Below, piece after piece: positions 19,702 through 29,493 of a DNA stretch of 64,000 nt. A model generated the notes under the pieces. That model saw only the letters and a list, made by a program, of their open reading frames with translations, was not told the origin of the DNA and did not search any database. The DNA is from Brevibacillus laterosporus DSM 25 (GTDB taxonomy: Bacteria; Bacillota; Bacilli; Brevibacillales; Brevibacillaceae): contig NZ_CP017705.1 in the NCBI RefSeq assembly GCF_002706795.1, forward strand, positions 372,001 to 436,000, read 5' to 3'. Position 1 is the first letter of the stretch, and each line of letters begins with the position of its first letter. The position numbers and the translations under genes were made by a program.

Positions 19702-19720
19702 GTATATATAACCTCCCCCA

Positions 19721-20866
19721 TCATGTTACGAGTCGAACTAACGTCTCCGCCATGTGGTCCAGTGGAACGATATGATCCGCTAATCCAGCTTGAATGGCTG
19801 CACGTGGCATTCCGAACACGACACAACTACTCTGATCTTCTATCAATCCTACGACGTGATGAGCTTCCTTCATCTGTCGTAGGCCCGCTGTTCCATCAGC
19901 TCCCATTCCAGTCAAAATGACCGCCCACTGCCTTGTATGCGTAAGTTTGCTCGCTGATTCAAACAAAACGTCAACGGACGGACGGTGACCGCCACGTGGC
20001 GCTTCTTGATGTAATGTAATGATGATTTTTCCACCGGATGGTTGCGTAGCTTCCATATGATAGCCCCCCGGTGCAATATAAGCTATACCTGCCTTCACTT
20101 CTTCCCCATCACTTGCTTCCTTTACTGTGATTTGGCACAAACTATCTAGACGTTGGGCTAAACTTTTTGTAAATCCAGGTGGCATGTGCTGCACGATTAA
20201 TATCGGTGCTGGAAAAAAAGCAGGTATCTGAGTTAACAAAGTTTGCAAAGCACGAGGTCCTCCTGTTGAAGTTCCCAAAAACACAACTTTCGTCCCCGAC
20301 TTATCCGGCAATTCCGTATGTTGCAATCCCATACTTTCTTTCGTAGGAGTTGGGAGGTGCTCACTCGTCTTTTCTGTTTGAAGTAGCTTCTTCTTTGGCT
20401 CTATCAGTGGTTTTTTAACAGGAGCTCTAGCCATTGGAGCTATTTGTTTATGCCTGATACGCCCCTTTGCTGCCGCAGCTTCCTTCACGATTTCGACAAG
20501 CTGTGTACCAACTTTATGAATATCTAAGGAAATAGGCCCAGAGGGTTTGCCAATAAAGTCAAAAGCACCTAACTCCAGCGCTTTTAAAGTGGCATCCGCT
20601 CCTTCTTTAGTCAAACTACTCAACATGACAACAGGCAAAGGATGCTCTACCATCAGTCTCTCTAATGTTGCAAGTCCATCCAAGATAGGCATTTCCACGT
20701 CAAGTGTAACCACATCTGGTTGTAGTTCCTTTACTTTTTCTAAGCATTCCATTCCATTTCGAGCACGAGCCACCACTTCAATGGTAGGATCGTTTGTCAA
20801 AATGTCAGAAATGACCTTGCGCATGAAAGCGGAATCGTCTGCCACTATTACTTTGATTTTCGTCAT
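19721..20866 (-). CDS. cheB: Protein-glutamate methylesterase CheB
   Basis: CheB removes methyl groups from chemoreceptors when phosphorylated. The N-terminal receiver has acidic pocket residues in VIVADDSAFMRK and phospho-acceptor Asp56 in VTLDVEMPILDG. A basic, Pro-rich linker (about 140-185) leads to the esterase domain with LGTSTGGPRALQ (nucleophile Ser), VQHMPPGFT (His) and GMGADGTAGL (Asp). The 381-residue length is slightly above average because of the linker. It lies between flhG and cheA. Confidence 0.96.
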   Translation of the reverse strand: MTKIKVIVADDSAFMRKVISDILTNDPTIEVVARARNGMECLEKVKELQPDVVTLDVEMPILDGLATLERLMVEHPLPVVMLSSLTKEGADATLKALELGAFDFIGKPSGPISLDIHKVGTQLVEIVKEAAAAKGRIRHKQIAPMARAPVKKPLIEPKKKLLQTEKTSEHLPTPTKESMGLQHTELPDKSGTKVVFLGTSTGGPRALQTLLTQIPAFFPAPILIVQHMPPGFTKSLAQRLDSLCQITVKEASDGEEVKAGIAYIAPGGYHMEATQPSGGKIIITLHQEAPRGGHRPSVDVLFESASKLTHTRQWAVILTGMGADGTAGLRQMKEAHHVVGLIEDQSSCVVFGMPRAAIQAGLADHIVPLDHMAETLVRLVT

Positions 20867-20909
20867 GTTACCGCTCCCTTCTAGTCACTTCAATCGTTTA
20901 CACCATCTG

Positions 20910-21803
20910 TTACATCCAATTTCGTAATTTGGCAAGAAATCCTCTTAGTCCACCTTGCTCTTCCGGTTCTGTTGAAGAAGGATTGAGCTCGGCAGTATAT
21001 TTTGCAGCCAGTTGGCGAATGCCTTTTGCCATCTGAGACTGTGGATAAACGAGTAAAAGGGGGTGCTGTTGCTTGACTGCCTTTGAGACATACGAGTCGT
21101 CCGGCAATATTCCAAGCATTCCTATAGGAAATTCTAAAAAGCGTTGGGCTACTGTAATCAGTTTATCAGCGGTTTGCTGACCTTCCCGTGTTGTTGAAGC
21201 ACGATTTATAATTAACTTGATTTTAGCATCAGGTTTTTGTAAATGAACCATCTTCATCATTGCATACGCGTCAGTGATAGCTGGAGGCTCAGGTGTAGTC
21301 ACCAGCAAAATTTCATCAGATGCCATTAGAAACTGTAGAGATTCTTTGCTGAGCCCAGCTCCTGTATCAAAAAGGATAATATCGGCATAACCTTGTAATT
21401 TTCCTAATTCATCAAAAACCTTACTCAATTCCCAATCTTGTAGCTGAGACATTTCACTAAAGCCTGAGCCACCTGCAATGAACTCCAAACCTTTAGGACC
21501 TTTTTCAATGATATCCCATACGGTATGGTCTGCTTCAAGAAGATGAAATAAATGTTTCTTAGGGGTAACTCCCATTAAAACGTCAAGATTAGCCAAGCCT
21601 AGATCAACATCAAATACAAGAACCTTCTTTCCTTGCTCCATGAGACCCAGGGCTAAATTAAGAGTGACATTTGATTTACCAACGCCACCCTTTCCGCTAG
21701 TAACGGCTACGAGTCGCGTTTTTCGTGTCTCTATATTATTTGCATCATGCATTTGCTGCTTTCGTTGAAACTGTTCTCGCAACTTTTGAGCCTGATCATG
21801 CAT
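20910..21803 (-). CDS. flhG: MinD-like ATPase FlhG (YlxH)
   Basis: FlhG is a ParA/MinD-type ATPase that works with FlhF to set flagellar number and position, and it contacts FliM/FliY in C-ring assembly. The deviant Walker A is intact in TSGKGGVGKSNVTLNLALG, as are DVDLGLANLDVLMG and the switch region ILFDTGAGLS. The basic N-terminal helix (KLREQFQRKQQM) is the usual FlhF-activating segment. It overlaps the end of flhF by eight bases. Confidence 0.95.
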   Translation of the reverse strand: MHDQAQKLREQFQRKQQMHDANNIETRKTRLVAVTSGKGGVGKSNVTLNLALGLMEQGKKVLVFDVDLGLANLDVLMGVTPKKHLFHLLEADHTVWDIIEKGPKGLEFIAGGSGFSEMSQLQDWELSKVFDELGKLQGYADIILFDTGAGLSKESLQFLMASDEILLVTTPEPPAITDAYAMMKMVHLQKPDAKIKLIINRASTTREGQQTADKLITVAQRFLEFPIGMLGILPDDSYVSKAVKQQHPLLLVYPQSQMAKGIRQLAAKYTAELNPSSTEPEEQGGLRGFLAKLRNWM

Positions 21804-23424
21804 ATGCCTCTTCCCCCACGATCAACTTGGTCAGTTTCTCCGTTGTGATGACTTCAATATCATCGGGAACATTTTGTCCTGTAGTCAAATAAGAAAGAGG
21901 AAGATCATATTGTTCGAGTAACGACAAGATTGGTCCGTAATGTAGCGTTTCATCAGCTTTCGTCAAAATAACCTGCGAGATAGGCACATCTTTAAACTGC
22001 TCTATGATTGCCTGCATGTCCGCAAATTTGGAAGTTAGACTCATGACTAGTAAATGCTCGCTCATTTCTTCCCATTGTAAATACTCTTTTATTTTACTCA
22101 CAAATTCATCATTTCGATAGTTTCGTCCAGCTGTATCAATGAAAATAAGATCATAGCCCTGCATTTTGTCCAAGGCATTCTCCATTTCATTTGCAGAGAA
22201 AACAACTTCCAACGGCACATTTAAAATATTGGCATATGTCTTCAATTGCTCCACTGCTGCAATCCGATAAGTATCGGCAGTAATAAACCCTACCTTTCGC
22301 TTCTCTTTTAACATATGCCAGGCTGCCAGCTTGGCGATTGTTGTCGTTTTACCCACTCCTGTTGGTCCAAAAAAGAATAGATATTTTTGAGGGTTCCTAG
22401 TCTTCGAATCATCAGGAACATGCTTAGCTACTCGTTCTGCTATCCTGCGCTTCATTAGGTTATCTACTTCTTCTTGAGTAGCATGATAAGGATCAGGTAG
22501 CTCTAGTAAAATATCATGTAATAGAGTAGCAATCGTACTTTCCTGCATTTCATGTTGCAATAGCTTCTCTCGCCATTCTGCAAGCGATGGAGGTAATTGC
22601 TCGCTAGCCTGTTTAGCAAACAAGAGCTTGTGAAGCATTACTCTCATATCTTTAAGCTCCCCAATCATGTCGCGATATTCCTGCATACCTGTCGCTTGAT
22701 CAAGCCGTTTTTCTTGCTGCATTTTTTCTGTAGGAACAGTAGCATCAGGCTGATTCATTGTTAACGAGGGTTCTAATCTCTGAGAACGATCTGGTAATGA
22801 AGACTCTCCTACAATAGGAGTAGAAGTCCCTTCACCCGATTGCGGTGCTATGAATTCCTTCCCTTCCTCTCGGTCTTGTACTAGAGGAACAGTATCTGGA
22901 GTTGAACTCGGTAAAACTGTGCCCAATTGCTGATTGGCATCTGCTAAGGTATGTATTGCTTGTTGGTAGCGGATGGCTGCAAGTGCCCCTGCCAATGACT
23001 TTGGTTGCTCCTCTTGTTGCACAAAATCCCCATCTTGTGCAGGAGTTACCAATAGCCCCTCTTTTGAATTTGTGTGAGGAGCTGCGTTGGGATGAGAAGC
23101 TGTTTGAATAACCTTGGGACGCTGTCCAACAGAGGATGGTTCATTTTTGTTAGGTGATTGGTACCCTTGTTTGCCTACAAATGAATTCCCATTCTCTTGC
23201 CTATCCAGTTTAGGAACGGAAGTAGCAGGCTTTACTGGAGCCTGCTTTTCTTCCTTGGTTTCCGCTGCTGCGATCACTTCGATTTGCTGTTTCCTAAACA
23301 TCCCCATGAAGCCGCCTGTCTTAACTGGCTTCGTATTTAAAATGACAGCATCTTTCCCGAGTTCGACACGAATCTTTTCTAAGGCCTCTGGCATTGATTC
23401 AACCAAGTATCGTTTGACTTTCAT
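21796..23424 (-). CDS. flhF: SRP-family GTPase FlhF with long linker
   Basis: FlhF is the third SRP-type GTPase and marks the site of flagellar assembly. Residues 1-60 hold the B domain, which includes KVKRYLVESMPEALEKIRVE. The NG GTPase core occupies the C-terminal 250 residues: P-loop [40 protein letters not shown] and TKADETLHYG. Between them is about 200 residues of Gln/Pro/Thr/Ser-rich sequence, making the protein 542 aa against about 366 in B. subtilis. The ATG shares its A with the flhA stop (TAATG). Confidence 0.95.
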   Translation of the reverse strand: MKVKRYLVESMPEALEKIRVELGKDAVILNTKPVKTGGFMGMFRKQQIEVIAAAETKEEKQAPVKPATSVPKLDRQENGNSFVGKQGYQSPNKNEPSSVGQRPKVIQTASHPNAAPHTNSKEGLLVTPAQDGDFVQQEEQPKSLAGALAAIRYQQAIHTLADANQQLGTVLPSSTPDTVPLVQDREEGKEFIAPQSGEGTSTPIVGESSLPDRSQRLEPSLTMNQPDATVPTEKMQQEKRLDQATGMQEYRDMIGELKDMRVMLHKLLFAKQASEQLPPSLAEWREKLLQHEMQESTIATLLHDILLELPDPYHATQEEVDNLMKRRIAERVAKHVPDDSKTRNPQKYLFFFGPTGVGKTTTIAKLAAWHMLKEKRKVGFITADTYRIAAVEQLKTYANILNVPLEVVFSANEMENALDKMQGYDLIFIDTAGRNYRNDEFVSKIKEYLQWEEMSEHLLVMSLTSKFADMQAIIEQFKDVPISQVILTKADETLHYGPILSLLEQYDLPLSYLTTGQNVPDDIEVITTEKLTKLIVGEEAYA

Positions 23425-25457
23425 TATACATTCACCACTCCTACACTCTGCACTTCAACATGAGGTTCTAATTCACTGTACGACAGAACAGGAATGTCAG
23501 GCAACATACGCTCCATCAATTGTCGTAAATACATGCGAGTCATAGGAGAAGACAGGATAACAGGCTGTTGACCCATGTTTACCATACGATTTACTTGCTC
23601 AGACACATTTTGGTAGATGCGCTGAGAGGTATCAGGGTCCATGGCTAAGTAACTGCCTTGTTCCGATTGCTCAACACTCTCGGAAATGGTTTTTTCCAAA
23701 CTTGGCCCTGCTGTAATGACTCGGAGCGGTTCCCCAGGTTGCGTATACTGTAACGTAATTTGTCTAGCTAATGCCTGTCTCACATATTCGGTCAATACTT
23801 CTGGATCTTTGGAGAACATAGCGTGATCGGCCAAAGCTTCCAAAATGACAGGAAGATTACGAACCGAAATTTTTTCTTTCAATAATTTCTGTAGAACCTT
23901 CTGAACATCTCCAATCGAAAGTAAGGATGGGATTAATTCATCTACTAACACTGGTGCTGATTCACGTACGTTATCTATTAGCGCTCGTGTCTCTTGACGT
24001 CCAAGTAATTCATGAGCATGGCGTTTAATAATCTCTGTTAGATGCGTAGCAACTACAGATGGCGGATCGACAACCGTGTAGCCAGACAACTCAGCCATCT
24101 CTTTATTTTCTTCAGAGACCCAAAGAGCTGGTAGGCCAAACGCTGGTTCCATCGTTGGGATGCCCTCTACAGATTCATCTTCAAATCCAGGGCTCATTGC
24201 TAGATAGTGATCCATCAAAATCTCACCAGTTGCAATCACATTACCTTTAATTTTGATAATGTATTCATTCGGCTTTAGTTGAATGTTATCGCGAATACGA
24301 ATAACAGGTACAACAAGTCCCAATTCAAGTGCGCACTGACGACGAATCATAATGACTCGATCGAGCAAATCTCCACCCTGCTTAGCATCTGCTAACGGAA
24401 TTAATCCATAGCCAAATTCAAACTCAATGGGATCAACTTGTAGAAGATTAACCACACTTTCTGGACTTCGAACTTCTTCAAGCTGTTGCTCTTCTTCCTG
24501 TGTAAAGGATTCCGCTAATTCGCTCTTCTGCTGTTTCGTTAATTTCATTGCCGCAATAATTAATATGACTGCTACTACAGCTGTAGGAAGTAAGCTTATT
24601 GGTGTTAACAATCCGAGTAGAAGCATCGCTGCAGCAACTACGTACAGCAATTTAGGATGAGCAAACAATTGTTCTGTAATATCCTCTCCCAAACCACCTT
24701 CTGAAGAAGCACGTGTCACAATAATACCTGTTGCTGTCGAAATAAGTAGCGCAGGAATCTGGCTTACTAAGGCATCACCAATCGAAAGTAGTGTAAAGGT
24801 ACTTAAAGCTTCCATAAAGCTTAATTTATGTATAGCTACCCCGATAATAAAACCACCAATAATATTGACGATAAAGATAACGATACCTGCAATAGCGTCC
24901 CCTTTTACGAATTTACTTGCCCCGTCCATGGAGCCGTAAAAGTCCGCTTCTCGCTCAATTTTACGACGGCGCTGTCTCGCATCTTGTTCACTAATCATTC
25001 CTGCATTTAGGTCTGCGTCAATACTCATTTGCTTCCCTGGCATCGCATCTAATGTAAAACGAGCAGCTACTTCTGCTACACGTTCCGAACCTTTTGTGAT
25101 AACGATAAACTGGATGATGATCAAGATTAGGAATACAACAAAACCGATAACAGCGTTACCACCTACTACGAAATCTCCAAATGCTTCGATAACTGTACCA
25201 CCCTGTCCAGTGGATAGAATGTTACGCGTAGTTGAAACATTTAGAGCCAACCGGAATAGTGTTGTTAATAGCAATAATGTAGGAAAGATGGAAAATTCCA
25301 GAGCCTCTTTGGTATACATCGAGACGAGCAGGATAACCAGGGCTAACGATATATTAACAATCAGTAGCATATCTAACAATCCGGATGGTAAAGGGATTAC
25401 CATCATTACGACAATGCTTAACACGAAGATGATCATGCCCAACTGTTTTGCACCCAT
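23424..25457 (-). CDS. flhA: Flagellar type III export gate protein FlhA
   Basis: FlhA is the main export-gate subunit, with an N-terminal membrane half and a cytoplasmic ring that docks chaperone-substrate pairs. About eight membrane helices fill residues 1-315. The conserved cytoplasmic loop is seen in ARFTLDAMPGKQMSIDADLN and ARQRRRKIEREADFYGSMDG. The start is ATG 25457, six bases after AAAGGAGGA, giving 677 residues as in B. subtilis. An ATG six codons earlier would overlap flhB and lacks a site. Confidence 0.97.
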   Translation of the reverse strand: MGAKQLGMIIFVLSIVVMMVIPLPSGLLDMLLIVNISLALVILLVSMYTKEALEFSIFPTLLLLTTLFRLALNVSTTRNILSTGQGGTVIEAFGDFVVGGNAVIGFVVFLILIIIQFIVITKGSERVAEVAARFTLDAMPGKQMSIDADLNAGMISEQDARQRRRKIEREADFYGSMDGASKFVKGDAIAGIVIFIVNIIGGFIIGVAIHKLSFMEALSTFTLLSIGDALVSQIPALLISTATGIIVTRASSEGGLGEDITEQLFAHPKLLYVVAAAMLLLGLLTPISLLPTAVVAVILIIAAMKLTKQQKSELAESFTQEEEQQLEEVRSPESVVNLLQVDPIEFEFGYGLIPLADAKQGGDLLDRVIMIRRQCALELGLVVPVIRIRDNIQLKPNEYIIKIKGNVIATGEILMDHYLAMSPGFEDESVEGIPTMEPAFGLPALWVSEENKEMAELSGYTVVDPPSVVATHLTEIIKRHAHELLGRQETRALIDNVRESAPVLVDELIPSLLSIGDVQKVLQKLLKEKISVRNLPVILEALADHAMFSKDPEVLTEYVRQALARQITLQYTQPGEPLRVITAGPSLEKTISESVEQSEQGSYLAMDPDTSQRIYQNVSEQVNRMVNMGQQPVILSSPMTRMYLRQLMERMLPDIPVLSYSELEPHVEVQSVGVVNV

Positions 25458-25471
25458 CTCGTCTCCTCCTT

Positions 25472-26575
25472 TCATCGTTTCACTTTACCTTGAAGTTTAT
25501 AGACATAGGCCAATACCTCTGCTACCGCTTTGAACAGTTCCTCTGGGATTGTCTGTCCAATCTCCACTTGTGCGTATAATGCTCTGGCAAGTGGTTTGTT
25601 TTCCATGGTAACTATGCGATGCTCCTTGGCAATTTCCCGGATTTTCAGAGCTAAAAAATCCTGACCTTTAGCAATCACCGTCGGCGCCATCATTTCAGCA
25701 GAATCATACTTAATCGCTACCGCAAAGTGTGTCGGGTTGGTGATAATGACATCTGCGTTTGGAATTTCCTGCATCATACGGCGCATTGCCATCTGTCTTT
25801 GTCGTTCTTTAATTTTACTTTTAATGAGGGGGTCACCCTCCATTTTTTTATGTTCATCCTTAATGTCTTGTTTGGACATGCGCAGATTCTTTTCATATTC
25901 GAAGCGTTGATATAGATAATCAAGGAACGCTAAGATAACCAACAGCATACCGACTGAAATTCCCAACTTGACGACCTGCCAGCCCGTAAACTCTAGCACT
26001 GCTTCAAGTGTAGAAAAAGAAAGTCGTGGAATCTTATCCTTGATATCCCATAAGATCATGTAAACAACAATCATTCCTGCTGTGATCTTTAAAATAGATT
26101 TAAACAATTCAACAATGGTCCGCATCGAAAAGATTTTCTTAAATCCTTCGATTGGATTTAGTTTTTCTAGTTTAAATTGAATTGGTTCTAAAGAGAAAAG
26201 CACCCCGACTTGCAAATAGTTGACCACTAACGCGACCAACATGCAGACGCCAAACACCATACCCAGAATCTTGGCTGCCTCTTTGACGACCTGCAGGGTA
26301 ATCACCTGAAGATTTTCAGCATTTACTTCCCAGGTCGCATAACTGCCCAACGATTCGCGTAGAATGCCTTCAAAGATGCCCAACATCCAAGAGCCAGCAA
26401 TCATCAACAGAAAAAACACGGAGCTGATCATAAAAGCGGGAGCCAAATCTGAACTTTTAGCAACCTGCCCTTTTTTACGAGAATCCTGACGTTTTTGAGG
26501 AGTTGCTTTTTCTGTTTTTTCGCCGTTAAAAAATTGCAGATCTACTGTCACAAAAAAACGTGGATGACTCATCAT
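25472..26575 (-). CDS. flhB: Flagellar export switch protein FlhB
   Basis: FlhB sets substrate specificity of the export gate and self-cleaves when the hook is complete. The N-terminal GEKTEKATPQKRQDSRKKGQ precedes four membrane helices, and the self-cleavage motif NPTH is present in IITNPTHFAVAIKYD. The C-terminal domain is complete (IPEELFKAVAEVLAYVYKL). It overlaps fliR by four bases (ATGA); a second ATG at 26572 has better spacing from GGGAGGA. Compare the orphan C-domain protein at 63671-63979. Confidence 0.96.
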   Translation of the reverse strand: MMSHPRFFVTVDLQFFNGEKTEKATPQKRQDSRKKGQVAKSSDLAPAFMISSVFFLLMIAGSWMLGIFEGILRESLGSYATWEVNAENLQVITLQVVKEAAKILGMVFGVCMLVALVVNYLQVGVLFSLEPIQFKLEKLNPIEGFKKIFSMRTIVELFKSILKITAGMIVVYMILWDIKDKIPRLSFSTLEAVLEFTGWQVVKLGISVGMLLVILAFLDYLYQRFEYEKNLRMSKQDIKDEHKKMEGDPLIKSKIKERQRQMAMRRMMQEIPNADVIITNPTHFAVAIKYDSAEMMAPTVIAKGQDFLALKIREIAKEHRIVTMENKPLARALYAQVEIGQTIPEELFKAVAEVLAYVYKLQGKVKR

Positions 26576-27351
26576 GCTCCTCCCAAAATCCCGATCAATT
26601 CCGCCATGGCCTGAAACATCTTGGAAATATAATTACTGAGTACTAAAAAGAATCCAGGCATTATGAAAATGAGCATTAAAAAGCTAATTAACAGTTTCAA
26701 AGGTAAACCGACCACAAAGATATTAAATTGTGGCACCGTTTTGGCGATAATACCAAGAGAGAGGTCTACCAGAAATAAAGCAATGACTATCGGAATCGCC
26801 ATCATGAAGGCACTCAAAAACATCTGCGAGAAAGCCTTTAGCATAAACTCTCCAAATGCTTCCGAAGAAAACGAGATTCCCAATTTGCTAATAGGGATTG
26901 TCTGATAGCTTTTGAGAATGCCTTGAATCATCAAATGATGTCCATTAATACTCAAAAAATATAAGGTAGCTAGGATTTCTTTCAAACGACCCGTGACTGG
27001 TACATAAGCACCCGTAGCAGGATCTACAACGTTAGCCATAGCTAAACCCATTTGCATATCCATGAGTCCACCCGCTACCCGTACAGCCGAAAACATGAGC
27101 TGTAACAAGAACCCCAATAACAAGCCCACGATCGTTTCTTTTACTACATAAGCAGCAAAAGTGATATCAAGCGGAATTTTATCCACAATGGGTACATAAG
27201 CAAAACTGATGAACGCCATAGCAGCAGCGAAGCCGATCTTAAACTGGTTAGGCATACCGCGTTGCGTAAATAGTGGAGCCGATACCACAAAGGATATAAT
27301 TCGCACAAATACCAGCAGGTACATGGGCAAGAACGTTTCAATCAGTTGCAT
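26572..27351 (-). CDS. fliR: Flagellar export apparatus protein FliR
   Basis: FliR is a core membrane subunit of the FliPQR export channel. The 259 residues are mostly hydrophobic with six membrane segments. The family core is seen in FVRIISFVVSAPLFTQRGMP and QMGLAMANVVDPATG. The start follows the fliQ stop by three bases. The order fliO-P-Q-R-flhB-flhA is the standard one. Confidence 0.95.
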   Translation of the reverse strand: MQLIETFLPMYLLVFVRIISFVVSAPLFTQRGMPNQFKIGFAAAMAFISFAYVPIVDKIPLDITFAAYVVKETIVGLLLGFLLQLMFSAVRVAGGLMDMQMGLAMANVVDPATGAYVPVTGRLKEILATLYFLSINGHHLMIQGILKSYQTIPISKLGISFSSEAFGEFMLKAFSQMFLSAFMMAIPIVIALFLVDLSLGIIAKTVPQFNIFVVGLPLKLLISFLMLIFIMPGFFLVLSNYISKMFQAMAELIGILGGA

Positions 27352-27354
27352 ATT

Positions 27355-27624
27355 CTACCCCACAAATCTGTACAGGTTACCCATGATATTTGCTGTAAAT
27401 TCAATGACAATACGTAGCATCCACGGCCCAAAAATAAGCAAGGAAAGAAACACAGCCACGATCTTCGGAATGAACGCCAACGTTTGTTCTTGAATTTGTG
27501 TTGTTGCCTGAAAAATACTCACCATTAGCCCGACTAACAACGCAATTCCCAAAATAGGGGCAAGCACGATCAATATGGTATATACCGAGGATTGCGCAAT
27601 TTGTAAGATCATATCTGATGTCAT
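27355..27624 (-). CDS. fliQ: Flagellar export apparatus protein FliQ
   Basis: FliQ supplies four copies to the helical FliPQR channel. The 89-residue protein has two membrane helices and the highly conserved central loop SIFQATTQIQEQTLAFIPK. Length equals that of B. subtilis FliQ. The ATG at 27624 follows AGGAGG at about eleven bases; an ATG four codons later is less likely. Confidence 0.96.
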   Translation of the reverse strand: MTSDMILQIAQSSVYTILIVLAPILGIALLVGLMVSIFQATTQIQEQTLAFIPKIVAVFLSLLIFGPWMLRIVIEFTANIMGNLYRFVG

Positions 27625-27639
27625 GTTTCATCAGGCCTC

Positions 27640-28422
27640 CTAGAAGCTTAAAAAGAGTGATTTCACAACGAGATACCAACCGTCCACCATGATAAACAAC
27701 AGGATTTTAAACGGTAGTGAAATCATGACAGGTGGAAGCATCATCATCCCCATACCCATCAAAATACTAGCGACAATCATATCGATAACCAAAAATGGAA
27801 TAAACAACATAAAACCGATTTGAAAAGCTGTTTTTAATTCGCTGATTGCAAAAGCAGGAACCAAGGCTACAAGAGATACATCTTCAATTGACTTTGGTTT
27901 TTCAGATTTCGAGTATTGTAAAAATAACGCTAAATCCTTTTGTCTAGTCTGCTTTAGCATAAACGATTTTAACGGAGTAACTGCTTTATCTAATGCTTGT
28001 TGCTCCGTGATTTTTCCCTCCATAAACGGTTTTACTGCGGTATCATTAATGGTTTGAAATGTAGGTGCCATGACGAAGAAAGTTAGGAACAACGCCATGC
28101 CCACAATCACCTGGTTAGGTGGCATTTGTTGAGTAGCCAATGCGGTACGTACAAACGACAACACCACTACAATACGCGTAAAGCAAGTCATTAAAATTAA
28201 GATGCTTGGCGCTAAGGCTAGAACCGTAAACATTAACAGCAATTGAATAGAAGAAGCCGTTTTCTCGGGACTATCTGCTCCCCCACCGATTTTAAACTCT
28301 ACCTGTGGAATTTTGTTCAAAAGCCCCGCTGCATCTGATGTACTTGCTTCAGCAACTTGTGTATAGGTCATCAAACAAAGAAACGTTGCACATATTAATA
28401 GAAGTGGCAAAAATCTGTTCAT
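27640..28422 (-). CDS. fliP: Flagellar export apparatus protein FliP
   Basis: FliP is the main subunit of the export channel. The preprotein has an N-terminal signal-like helix (MNRFLPLLLICATFLCLMTY, then TQVAEAS), followed by four membrane helices. The conserved ILMTCFTRIVVVLSFVR and ALATQQMPPNQVIVGMALFL are clear. The chosen ATG at 28422 lies seven bases after AAAGGGG and directly after the fliO stop. A longer in-frame extension runs inside fliO and is not supported. 260 aa. Confidence 0.96.
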   Translation of the reverse strand: MNRFLPLLLICATFLCLMTYTQVAEASTSDAAGLLNKIPQVEFKIGGGADSPEKTASSIQLLLMFTVLALAPSILILMTCFTRIVVVLSFVRTALATQQMPPNQVIVGMALFLTFFVMAPTFQTINDTAVKPFMEGKITEQQALDKAVTPLKSFMLKQTRQKDLALFLQYSKSEKPKSIEDVSLVALVPAFAISELKTAFQIGFMLFIPFLVIDMIVASILMGMGMMMLPPVMISLPFKILLFIMVDGWYLVVKSLFLSF

Positions 28423-28424
28423 GA

Positions 28425-29096
28425 CTAATCCCCTTTGCGGCGGTTCTGTTCCCATTGATTCTTTTGTTGCTCCGCATGGGAGACTTCCCGCCACTGTTCG
28501 TCCAGTAGCTGATCAAAAGAGGCATCTGTTTGTTGAGTGTACGTGGATGTAGTCTTAGATTGTGCTTGAAACAAATGACCAAGCTTATTCCATGACCAGT
28601 CAGGAGCTGTTTTATTCTCGATATCGGCTAAAATAACATCCAACTCATCGCCGGGTGGAATCTGGCGAATAAGCTGAATATTATCCCCTACACCTAACAC
28701 ATATAGCGAGTCGCCAATCATCACCAATTGAATGGACTTACCTGTTCCAAGAGAATAGCCTCCTACAGTGCGAAATGGACCACTTTCTCGAAAACCTCCA
28801 GCTTGTCTCTTTCCTAACCATTTGAATAAGAGATAGATTAGCCCGACAACGACTGCCAATGAAAAGACGATTTGGACCACATATCCAAGAATACTAGGGC
28901 TTTTTGGAACTGGAGAATCCGTAGATAACTCTCCCCCAGTCCCTTGTTTTCCCTGTTTTGCATCCTGCTGTAACCAGTCAAAAGCCGATCCTTCTGTCTG
29001 TTTCGCCTCCGCATAACTAACTGTTGGTGAAGGCGCTACTACAGCAAAAACTAGTAACATTGCCACGAACAAACTACGAATGTTCATTGCATTCAT
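28425..29096 (-). CDS. fliO: Flagellar biosynthesis protein FliO (B. subtilis FliZ type)
   Basis: FliO helps assemble FliP into the export gate. The 223-residue protein has a cleavable signal peptide (about 1-30, ending VSYAEA), a short outside part, one membrane helix (about 75-95, VVQIVFSLAVVVGLIYLLF), and a cytoplasmic FliO domain (GPFRTVGGYSLGTGKSIQLV and MIGDSLYVLGVGD). A long hydrophilic Gln-rich C-terminal tail follows. B. subtilis names this gene fliZ; it is unrelated to enterobacterial FliZ. Confidence 0.9.
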   Translation of the reverse strand: MNAMNIRSLFVAMLLVFAVVAPSPTVSYAEAKQTEGSAFDWLQQDAKQGKQGTGGELSTDSPVPKSPSILGYVVQIVFSLAVVVGLIYLLFKWLGKRQAGGFRESGPFRTVGGYSLGTGKSIQLVMIGDSLYVLGVGDNIQLIRQIPPGDELDVILADIENKTAPDWSWNKLGHLFQAQSKTTSTYTQQTDASFDQLLDEQWREVSHAEQQKNQWEQNRRKGD

Positions 29097-29102
29097 AATC
29101 GT

Positions 29103-29465
29103 TTAGCTCAACGTCTTTTTGATGGCTTCGATTACTCGATCCGCTTGGAAAGGTTTTACGATAAAGTCTTTCGCACCAGCCTGAATAGCGTCGATAACCA
29201 TGGATTGTTGTCCCATTGCGGAACACATGATAACACGAGCATTAGGATCCATCTTGCGAATTTCCTTCAAAGCTGTGATACCATCCATTTCTGGCATTGT
29301 AATATCCATGGTTACTAAATCAGGACCTAATTCCTTATACTTTTCAACTGCTTGCGCACCATCGCTCGCTTCCCCAACTACCGTAAAACCATTTTTCGTC
29401 AAGATTTCCTTTACCATCATTCTCATAAATGCTGCATCATCCACGATTAACACTTTGTTAGACAT
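29103..29465 (-). CDS. cheY: Chemotaxis response regulator CheY
   Basis: CheY-P binds the flagellar switch to change rotation; in Firmicutes CheY-P favours counter-clockwise smooth swimming. It is a single receiver domain of 120 residues with LIVDDAAFMRMMVKEIL, phospho-acceptor Asp54 in VTMDITMPEMDG, and Lys in FIVKPF. The start is ATG 29465, after AAGGAGGA. An in-frame extension to 29513 would overlap fliY and has no ribosome site. Confidence 0.97.
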   Translation of the reverse strand: MSNKVLIVDDAAFMRMMVKEILTKNGFTVVGEASDGAQAVEKYKELGPDLVTMDITMPEMDGITALKEIRKMDPNARVIMCSAMGQQSMVIDAIQAGAKDFIVKPFQADRVIEAIKKTLS

Positions 29466-29493
29466 CCTACTGTTCCTCCTTAAAGAAATCTGC

